In this document: positions 56,691-64,000 of the stretch, one piece after another
How positions within the stretch are numbered: the stretch's first letter is position 1
Layout: each line of letters begins with the position of its first letter
From: Schistocerca nitens
Taxonomy: Eukaryota; Arthropoda; Insecta; Orthoptera; Acrididae
Assembly: GCF_023898315.1 (NCBI RefSeq)
Contig: NC_064614.1
Span: 384,027,348-384,091,347 of the forward strand
Direction: 5' to 3'
DNA: 64,000 nt
Translations under genes and position numbers: made by a program
The notes under the pieces: model-generated
The model's input: only the letters and a program-made list of their open reading frames with translations
Database searches by the model: none
What the model was told of the DNA's origin: nothing

Positions 56691-56991
56691 AAGTAAGTGT
56701 CCTTGTTTGAGACAATGAACCAAGATTCATAAATAATAGTGATAAGGTGTATCAAAACCAAGACACAAACTATACATAGAGAATAAACAAAAGTGTAATA
56801 ATGGCAACAACAATGTATTCAATGTAATGTACAATTTTTTCTACTGTGTGTCACTTCTCTGAATTCACACACATCTAGTACTAGTAACATTTGGTCTGTT
56901 TTTAATGTTTCTGTGGAAAACAATGTAATGCTAGTCTTTCTCCTAAAGCAATGAATTATTTATGTTTCATGAAATAATTTTGTTGTTTTAG

Positions 56992-57155
56992 GTTGACTTT
57001 GGCTTTGCAAAAGAAGTGGGTCCTGGAGGTAAAACATGGACATTTGCTGGAACACCAGAGTATGTTGCCCCAGAAATAATACTCAATTTAGGACACAACC
57101 GGGCAGTTGACTACTGGGCACTTGGAATATTTATGCATGAGCTGCTGACTGGAAG
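56992..57155 (+). CDS. cGMP-dependent protein kinase-like catalytic domain, next exon (partial gene)
   Basis: This exon continues directly from the exon ending at 2215: ...GYIKM joins VDFGFAK, as in PKG proteins. It carries the Mg-binding DFG, the activation loop [11 protein letters not shown] with the Thr normally phosphorylated by PDK1 or autophosphorylation, the APE motif (VAPEIIL) and the helix-F Asp (VDYWALGI). In PKA and most PKGs the residue before GTPEY is Cys; here it is Ala. The acceptor is TTGTTTTAG before 56992. No consensus donor follows. The best end is 57155, before GTGCTA, splitting an AGN codon in ELLTG(S) exactly where PKG continues to PPF. Reading through runs off family homology and stops at 57183, so splicing is required. 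The final donor is weak and is an inference from homology. Confidence 0.87.
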
Positions 57156-57389
57156 GTGCTATGAAAAATTCAAAAATAAATAACTAAATTAGTCAATAAA
57201 AAGTAAATAAAGTAAAAGAAAATTGAAAAAGTAATGTAATTAATTTGTGCATCTATCAGTCTACACTTGTTCCTCTGTTCTGCTAAGGATGCTCACACTT
57301 TCATTCACTCATTCTATAGATCCACAAAGAAAGACAACCATCATGTATGTAAAGAGGGTCTAGTTACAGATCAACACATGTAGCCTGAT

Positions 57390-59340
57390 GGGTAATAGTG
57401 GTTGTCTTGGGAACAGGTAATGCTCATCGCATCTGTGGCCATGTATACCTCCTGGGTCAGGCCCAGTGTCAAGCACCTAAGGGAGCTCACTCATTGTTGG
57501 CTGGGTATGGGTTGGTGAACCCAGATTTCCTGCTGCTGCAGGAGACACGTTTTAAATGTGTTGATATCCCAGTGGGCAGGAGATATATGAACTCAGTATG
57601 GACAGGGATAATGGTAAATTACACTCCACTTCTGTCTGTCTCATAACAGCTAACAGGTAGTTATAGAAGCACACATTCCATACAGAGATATGTTTTTCAG
57701 TGTACAACTCAACAAAGTTCTGTACAGGAAGGCTCATTCTCACCTGATTTCACAACTCCCCAACCATTCCTACTTCTTGAGGACTGAATGCACATAAAGT
57801 ATTATTGGGATCTATGGCAACACAGCACAAGGGTAATGCTACTGAAAGCAACATTGTGATTCAAGAGTTATGTCTTCTTATTACTGGTTGTACCACACAC
57901 TGTAGCACTACAGTGGGATAATACCCTGCCACTAACCTCATTTTCTGCCCTCCTGGCCTTACAGACACTGCCCAATGGGAAGTTGTTGATGGCTTGCATT
58001 TAAGTGATTGATTCCTCATCTGGTTCTACCCATCAGATGTAGTTGTCCCTGAAAGGAAGTCATGAGGGTGGATGCTCAGCAAAACAAACTGGACACTGTA
58101 CATCAAACTGGCTGTTTTTGAACAGTGGGAAAGTATACAGAATTTGGTAGGTCACATTACAAGGGTGATCCATAATGCTGCTCATGCATCTATTCAAAAG
58201 TACTCAGGCTGACTTATGAGACAACATGTCCAATGGTGGAATACCACGTGTCACTTCACAATCAGGGTTAGATTCACAGGCATGCAGTGGTTGCAAAGCC
58301 AACCATATTCTGCAAATATTGCAGAGGACTTGGCAAGTATTTTTGTACTTGGTAAAAAATTTGCTATAATGAAGATCCCTGGTAAATATGTCAGGGAACC
58401 AATAGCGGCTGTACTAAAGTGAGACGTCTGCAATCTAGTATCCAGTTTACACCTGCAAACACTGTTTACAGGAAATGGCAGTGCATTTCAATTTTATCAC
58501 TGCCACTGAAAATCAGAGTCCTGCTTTCTGTTGTCATAGGACATAATGGAGAGTAGTAGTTGCTATTTCCATTCCTACAACACTGAGAAATACATCTTCC
58601 AATTTTCTTTATGGTAGCTGGATTGTGCATTGTCTCAGCAGACCAGACTGCACCAGACAGAGTCCAGTACAGCATATTATGGTGTCTTAAAAAGGATGCA
58701 AACCAAATCCTTTTATTTCTTTTTAATACAATCTGGCTGAGCATAAAGGGTGCTAGAACACATAGCCAACTGACATCTTACCTAAGTTCTATAATCAGAA
58801 GAACTTAGTCACTTCTAGTACAATTTTATGTGATGCAGCCCTTGACAACCGCAACCTGCTCAAAACAGGAATACAACAATCTTTCCTCGGCAGACAACTC
58901 TCTCATAGGTATAGCCTTCACTCTTGAGAGGACCTATGATACTAGTTGCAAACATAACACCCTTGGACAGTTCCACAAATGGAGCTTCTGAGGACATCTA
59001 CCCATATTTGTATAGTCTTGCCTTTCCAATTGTGTTTTTAGACATCAACTCAGTGATGCCCTTTCACAATGATTCAAGCAAGAGAGTAGTGTACCTCCAG
59101 AATCTGTTTTGAGTGTCACTCTGTTGCTATAACAATCAACAGTATTATGCCCAATCAATGTTCATTGTTTGTGGATGACTTTGCCCTTCTTTCTGACTGT
59201 GTTCCTGAAAGTATATCACTGCTGATCTTTTCAGTGAATTTGTAGGATGCTAGTTGGGGATTGTATTGCACTGGGACTGGAATGATGACAGTATCAGGTG
59301 GCAGACACACCTCACTGTGACTTTGAGTTACCAAAGTGTT
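57390..59340 (+). pseudogene. Old I/jockey-type LINE relic in the downstream intron
   Basis: Stop-broken plus-strand coding. The endonuclease start is FLLLQETRFKCVDIPVGRRY (57530-57590). Its end is GLHLSDHFLIWFYP (57990-58030), followed by the linker NAAHASIQKYSG and VQWWNTTCHFTIR (58170-58265), a block common in I and jockey elements. RT traces include AFTLERTYDTSCKH and the catalytic SLFVDDFALLSDC-like segment near 59160-59205. Internal segments are lost or rearranged. This is among the oldest elements here. Confidence 0.6.
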
Positions 59341-59865
59341 TAAAATGACTTGAAAAGAGCTTCAGTAACATGTATTTGGCATTTGTTAGCTGTGTAGTGG
59401 TGATTTCAAAAGGGAGATACTTGTGGAAGAAATGATTTATATTTCATCTCAAAAAGTTTAATTTATTTCATCCATGTCATTTCATCTAAATTTCCTGCCT
59501 TTCCAAAACATAACTTATTCAAGTTATTTCACAGTGATGTAAAGAGTGATGTGTCTAATCTCAATGCCTGTTTGTCCTTCTGGTTTTATCTTATTTAATG
59601 TGACCATCAACTTCCATTGAGCAATTACCTCAGGAGATGGGTTGGTGTGCACAGTGACTACCTTGAAAGTGTTATTGAGCCTCTCCAGTAGTCTCCAAGA
59701 TAAAAAGAAATTACAGTTAATGTTGTCCATTGAGTCAGATCCAGTCACAAGTGGGGTAATATTTAATGTAGCAGGTTGATTTAACAACTGCACCTTGATA
59801 ATTTGCATATGAATGTTTCAGTAGTCTAGAGAGGTTGCTAGGAATTAAACACCTGAGAAATAAAC
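59341..59865. other. Intronic sequence without recognisable feature
   Basis: No feature supported apart from short ORFs. Confidence 0.5.
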
Positions 59866-59879
59866 TACAAGCAAAATGT
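59866..59879. repeat. 14-bp target duplication, left copy
   Basis: TACAAGCAAAATGT, identical to 63055-63068, flanks the Penelope-like composite. Confidence 0.95.
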
Positions 59880-59929
59880 GATGTTTAAAGCTTTCCCGGC
59901 GTACTGATTGTTCCATAAAAACATGGGAG

Positions 59930-60000
59930 AACTGCCGGATATCAGTAACTTCCTGCCACGATATTTCGGCGCAGAGTCTTCTGGCCATCTTCAGGTGAAT
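59930..60000 (-). ncRNA. Hammerhead-ribozyme-like core in the Penelope 3' region (candidate)
   Basis: On the minus strand CTGAAGA, matching the CUGANGA core, is followed by GGC/GCC (short helix II with one bulged T), then GAAA, then ATATC ... GATAT (helix III) and C at the expected cleavage position. Helix I is not evident. Penelope-like elements are known to carry hammerhead motifs in their terminal regions. This remains a pattern match by eye. Confidence 0.3.
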
Positions 60001-60092
60001 GCCAATGTCGTAGTACTGGTGAGTACACGCTGAGCTCCGCTATTTAAAGCCTTCTGAGGTGACATTGCACATGCGCTGCTCAGCGTGCGCGT

Positions 60093-61178
60093 TCATAACG
60101 GCTCTGTGTGCTGCGCCTTGCGCCCTCCACTGTGAAAGCCTGGCGTATCGGTTTCAGGTTGATTTCCATCTTTATGCAGATAACTACATTGACTATGAAG
60201 TTTCTCTATAACAGGATTCCAAGCAGAGTTCAGCTGATAACCGCTATCTCGATTGATGAGAGTCTCATTGTCAGACAATCTTATTTCCACAGATTCATTG
60301 ATAATCGAGCTCCAAAAGTTTGATGTATGGGCCAAAATTTTTGTGTCGTTGTAATTCATGGCATGGTCTGTTGAAATACAATGTTCAGCGATTGCGGACT
60401 TGGTGGGTTGGAGAAGGCGAGTATGCCGTTGGTGTTCCACAATACGTTCCTGCACAGTTCGTGTTGTTTGCCCTATATATGATTTGCCGCATTCACACGG
60501 AATTTTGTAAACACCTGGTTTACGCAGGCCCAGGTCATCTTTAACGGATCCCATCAGTGATGAAATTTTGGAAGGAGGGCGAAAGACGACTCTCACTTGA
60601 TACTTTCTCAATATTCTGCCTATCTGTGAAGAAATATTCCCAAAAAATGGTAGATAAACAGTCAACCTGAAGGCCTCTTCCTCTTCCTTGTTCCGTCGTT
60701 CGTAGGTCTTCATCACTCTGTTCACTTGCCTAGGTGAAAAGCCATTCTTCAAAAATACTTTTTGCAGGTGTTCCAGTTCTGCTTGAAGACTGTCGGCGTC
60801 AGAGATGGTATGGGCACGGTGGACCAAGGTTTTGAGAACGCCCATTGTTTGTGCTGGATGGTGGCAACTAGTAGCTTGTAGATACAGGTCTATATGGGTG
60901 GCCTTTCTGTACACCGAGTGACCAAGTGTGCCGTCACTCTTCTGTTGCACCAAGACCTCTAAAAATTGCAGACAACCATCTCTCTCTATCTCCATGGTAA
61001 ACTTTATGTTTTTATGTATGGAGTTCATGTAACGTAAAAATTCTTGGAGATGATCCAGACCATGAGGCCACACTATAAAAATGTCGTCAACGTACCGCCA
61101 AAATACTGTCGGTTTAAAAGTGGCAGAGTTGAGTGCTCTCTCCTCAAAATCCTCCATAAAAAGATTGGCCACCAGGGG
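60093..61178 (-). CDS. Penelope-like RT (C-terminal part) plus GIY-YIG endonuclease, 5'-truncated
   Basis: The open frame runs from the arm junction (residues SPL-like VANLFMEDFEERAL) to 60093, 359 residues from the first Met. It holds the RT catalytic RYVDDIFIVW, the thumb with LEVLVQQKSDGTLGHSVYRK and HPAQTMGVLKTLVHRA, then the GIY-YIG endonuclease: GVYKIPCECGKSYIGQTTRT (GVY and YIG), ERIVEHQRH, and SAIAEHCISTDHAMNY with the Cys/His pattern of Penelope endonucleases. The catalytic Arg (RTVQERI) and the late Glu/Asn (ETLINRDSGYQLNSAWNP) are present. No start codon or RT N-terminus exists in this arm, so it cannot make a complete protein. The frame has no internal stop. Confidence 0.92.
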   Translation of the reverse strand, partial: PLVANLFMEDFEERALNSATFKPTVFWRYVDDIFIVWPHGLDHLQEFLRYMNSIHKNIKFTMEIERDGCLQFLEVLVQQKSDGTLGHSVYRKATHIDLYLQATSCHHPAQTMGVLKTLVHRAHTISDADSLQAELEHLQKVFLKNGFSPRQVNRVMKTYERRNKEEEEAFRLTVYLPFFGNISSQIGRILRKYQVRVVFRPPSKISSLMGSVKDDLGLRKPGVYKIPCECGKSYIGQTTRTVQERIVEHQRHTRLLQPTKSAIAEHCISTDHAMNYNDTKILAHTSNFWSSIINESVEIRLSDNETLINRDSGYQLNSAWNPVIEKLHSQCSYLHKDGNQPETDTPGFHSGGRKAQHTEPL

Positions 61179-62875
61179 CTATCCCTCCGTAACTTACGAG
61201 CAGATGTGGATACGGTAGTCTTAAAATCTGACAAAGGGAACGCTACTGTCCTCATACCAAGGGATGACTATATTAATAAGATCAATGTTTTATTATGTAA
61301 TTCAATGTATCGCAAAATCGATAAGGATCCCACGAGCCGAGTAGTGCGAAAAACAGCAGAACTTTTATTTAATAGTTCTCTACTGAAGGAGGTCATCAAG
61401 AGACTGAAACCAAACAGTTCAGTTCCACCTAGGCTATATGGACTGCCCGTCCAATTGTGAGTAACATTGGAGCAGCCACCTATGACCTAGCAAAATTCTT
61501 CGCATCTTTGCTCAAACCAATGATAGGCAAGTTTGCACATCACATAAAGAATTCTGGTGATTTTATCAGTCGACTTCAGTCACTACAACTGCAAAGTAGT
61601 GATTTATTGGTCAGTTTTGATGTGGTTTCACTGTTCACAAAGGTGCCTCTGGTGGACTCACTACACCTCATTGGCAATATGTTTGGTGCAGACATTATAG
61701 CGTTGTTTGAGCACACTCTTTCTACATATTTTATATTTAAGTACGAATTTTACGAACAATCTGATGGTGTCGCCACGGGGAGTCCTTTGTCTCCCCTGGT
61801 GGCCAATCTTTTTATGGAGGATTTTGAGGAGAGAGCACTCGACTCTGCCACTTTTAAACCGACAGTATTTCGACGTATGTTGACGACACTTTTATAGTGT
61901 GGCCTCCTGGTCTGGATCATCTCCAAGAATTTTTACGTCACATGAACTCCATACATAAAAACATAAAGTTTACCATGGAGGTAGAGAGAGATGGTTGTCT
62001 GCAATTTTTAGATGTCTTGGTGTGACGGAAGAGTGACGGCACACTTGGTCACTCGGTGTACAGAAAGCCCACTCATACAGACCCATATCTACAAGCTACT
62101 AGTTGCCACCATCCAGCACAAACAATGGGCGTTCTCAAAACCTTGGTCCACCGCGCCCATACCATCTCTGACGCCGACAGTCTTCAAGCGGAACTGGAAC
62201 ACCTGCAAAAAGTATTTTTGAAGAATGGCTTTTCACCTAGGCAAGTGAACAGAGTGATGAAGACCTACAAACTATGGAACAAGGAAGAGGAAGAGGCCTT
62301 CAGGTTGACTGTTTATCTACCATTTATTGGGAATATTTCTTCACAGACAGGCAGAATATTGAGAAAGTATCAAGTGAGTCATCTTTCGCCCTCCTTCCAA
62401 AATTTCATCACTGGTGGGATCCGTTAAAGACGACCTGGGCCTGCGTAAACCAGGTGTTTACAAAATTCCGTGTGAATGCGGCAAATCATATATAGGGCAA
62501 ACAACACGAACTGTGCAGGAACGCATTGTTGCACACCAACGGCATACTCGCCTTCTCCAACCCACCAATTCCGCAATTGCCGAACATTGTATTTCCACAG
62601 ACCATGCCATGAATTACAATGACACAAAAATTTTGGCCCATACATCAAACTTTTGGAGCTCGATTATCAATGAATCTGTGGAAATAAAATTGCCTGACAA
62701 CGAGACTCTCATCAATCGAGATAGCGGTTATCAGCTGAACTCTGCTTGGAATCCTGTTATAGAGAAACTTCGTAGCAGACGTAGTTATCTGCATAAAGAT
62801 GGAAATCAACCTGACACCGATACGCCAGGCTTCCACAGTGGGGGGCGCGAGGCGCAGCGCACGGAGCCGTTATGA
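61179..62875 (+). pseudogene. Penelope-like retroelement, longer plus-strand copy
   Basis: It starts inside the RT N-terminal domain (LRNLRADVDTVVLKSDKGNA, the DKGNATV block). It continues PRLYGLPV, DLAKFFASLLKP, LLVSFDVVSLFTKVP (first catalytic Asp) and GVATGSPLSPLVANLFMEDF. Frame breaks follow: one base is missing just before the YVDD block near 61877, an in-frame TGA occurs near 62022, and a frameshift lies near 62385 before the GIY-YIG domain (62414-62875). The frame change near 61450 also removes the LYGLPK-HK region. It is inactive. Its endonuclease differs from the minus arm at only a few residues. Confidence 0.92.
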
Positions 62876-62964
62876 ACGCGCACGCTGAGCAGCGCATGTG
62901 CAATGTCACCTCAGAAGGCTTTAAATAGCGGACCTCAGCATGTACTCGCCAGTACTACTACAGT

Positions 62965-63040
62965 GGCATTCACCTGAAGATGGCCAGAAGACTCTGCGCC
63001 AAAATATCGTGGCAGGAAGTTACTGATATCCGGCAGTTCT
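62965..63040 (+). ncRNA. Second copy of the hammerhead-like core, with the GAAA changed to AAAA
   Basis: Same arrangement as 59930-60000, on the plus strand. The G that would be G12 of the core is A here (GCCAAAATATC), which would be expected to abolish activity. Confidence 0.25.
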
Positions 63041-63054
63041 CCCATGTTTTTATG

Positions 63055-63068
63055 TACAAGCAAAATGT
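63055..63068. repeat. 14-bp target duplication, right copy
   Basis: TACAAGCAAAATGT, matching 59866-59879. Confidence 0.95.
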
Positions 63069-64000
63069 ATCAACTGTGAGATGCTGTATAGAAATTCCAT
63101 CCCATGCTCATCTAGGATAATCTCTTTTTCACACTTTGGTTCCTCTCTGTCTTAAAACTGAGAAGCTTCATTCATCAGGAATTTACCAACATATTGAAAA
63201 AGCATCACCAGCAGTTATACTGTAATCATTGCAAATAGACAGCACTTTTTCTCTCTGTGGTTTTTATGTATGAATGACAGTCTTGATTAAGAATGACATA
63301 TTTGACACATTACTGATGGCACCTTTTATTCCTTGTTGCACATTAGCATCACAACTGCTCAATCTGAGCTGAACTTCCACTGCAATGATACAATGTTTGA
63401 TTATCCTCACAGTTTTTGAGTTATATTTTTTGGTCATTGTGAGAAATTCTCTTGGATGGTTTCTTTTTGTCATTTGAATCTTATGTTATTCACAACATAT
63501 GAAATTTGATTATCAAACATGTTCGTCCACAAACAGTGTTATGTTGTCTTTTCGTCCCTGTTATTATGTATTAGAGACGGTGCTAATGCAAGCATTCATA
63601 TAGAATACAGGTTTCAGTTATATAATATTAAAATAAATTTTATTTAGTCATGATGTTAACAGCATCTGGTGGTGTATCTGGATGTTATTCATAACTTTGC
63701 TTTAGATCCAAACCTTAGTTACAGATATACAAAAAAAAAAAAAAAAAAAAAAAAACTCATTGGCCTATACCAGGTATTTCTGCTCATAGTCAGTGCAGTG
63801 GCAGCCAGGAACACCACATTTTCAAATGATGAACTTCCCCATTGACAGCCACCTCAAGATTTACATCTGCTTGTTGCTAGTCCAATTGAGAATCAGTGAC
63901 ATTCTATAATCATATGGCAACTATGTAATTGTTGATTTACTTGCTGGTTTGGTTCAGAATTATAGGGGGCAAAATCACTCATTTAAATTAAATATTCTGA
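63069..64000. other. Downstream intron, no recognised gene
   Basis: AT-rich. An A run of about 24 bases lies at 63731-63755, possibly a retrotransposed 3' tail without a recognisable body. The next kinase exon, expected to start PPF, is not seen before 64000. Confidence 0.5.

Larger units (their letters stand above)
2216..56991 (+). other. Single 54.8-kb kinase intron filled with nested transposons
   Basis: The exon ending 2215 and the exon starting 56992 are phase 0 and join without loss of family residues, so everything between is one intron. It starts GTAAGT and ends TTTTAG. It holds at least a dozen identifiable transposable elements. Three Gypsy elements and three LINE relics lie antisense to the host gene; Tc1, mariner, Gypsy-4 and the CR1 LINE lie in the sense direction. 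No additional conserved kinase exon was seen inside. Confidence 0.85.
59880..63054. mobile_element. Head-to-head composite of two Penelope-like retroelements
   Basis: The 3175-bp block is a large inverted structure. The minus arm 59880-61178 and plus arm 61793-63054 are highly similar inverted copies covering the late RT domain, the GIY-YIG endonuclease and the 3' end. The unique spacer 61179-61792 supplies the upstream RT of the plus copy. Identical 14-bp duplications flank the entire block, which indicates a single insertion of the inverted pair. The minus copy has about 29 more bases at its 3' end than the plus copy. Confidence 0.92.

Noticed and set aside
61044..61460. 138-residue plus-strand ORF spanning the Penelope arm junction
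   Set aside because: Its first 45 residues are antisense of the minus arm; only the part after 61179 is genuine Penelope RT.

Overview
This is a eukaryotic window, almost certainly from an insect with a very large genome. An orthopteran (grasshopper, locust or cricket type) is my best guess. The reasons are a protein-kinase gene with phase-matched spliced exons, an intron of about 54.8 kb, insect-type Tc1, mariner, piggyBac, Gypsy, CR1, RTE, jockey and Penelope elements, and a tRNA-derived SINE of a kind I associate with orthopteran and related genomes. The organism is inferred, not proven.

Host gene: only two host exons are visible, both on the plus strand. Exon 1984-2215 encodes the middle of an AGC-family kinase catalytic domain most like cGMP-dependent protein kinase, including the YRDLKPEN catalytic loop. 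Exon 56992-57155 carries the DFG motif, the activation loop and the APE motif. They join in frame with no missing residues, so the 54,776 bases between them are one intron. The rest of the gene lies outside the window.

Layout inside and around that intron. 1-1075: Tc1-like relic. 1594-1913: dispersed repeat just upstream of the first exon. 2770-2960: LINE tail. 3880-4800: LINE C-terminal relic. 5400-6560: tRNA-like SINE units in tandem and inverted. 7783-8442: Mutator-like transposase remnant. 8604-19406: Gypsy-1 (minus), with a Tc1 copy in its 3' LTR and a foldback element inside. 20360-20793: palindromic tRNA-like element with a target duplication. 21008-40108: Gypsy-3 (minus, 4-bp duplication ACCT), split by Gypsy-2 (24862-37418, minus), which itself contains a mariner (26158-27468) and an intact Tc1 element (30738-32159). 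About 41860-48840: old Gypsy-4 (plus), split by a CR1-like LINE (about 42225-46265), itself split by a SINE (44606-44798). 49035-50678: piggyBac transposase. 51590-53560: RTE-like LINE. 54137-56455: jockey-like LINE. After the second exon come an I/jockey-type LINE relic (57390-59340) and a head-to-head pair of Penelope-like elements (59880-63054) flanked by a 14-bp target duplication.

The genes do not form a pathway. The biology is one host kinase gene expanded by successive, mutually nested transposon insertions, whose order can be read from the nesting. The youngest event that can be argued is the Tc1 family: two copies roughly 99% identical, one with a complete 340-residue transposase. 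The most unusual structure is the inverted Penelope composite with a possible hammerhead-ribozyme-like core at both ends. I saw no CRISPR array, rRNA or credible functional tRNA gene.
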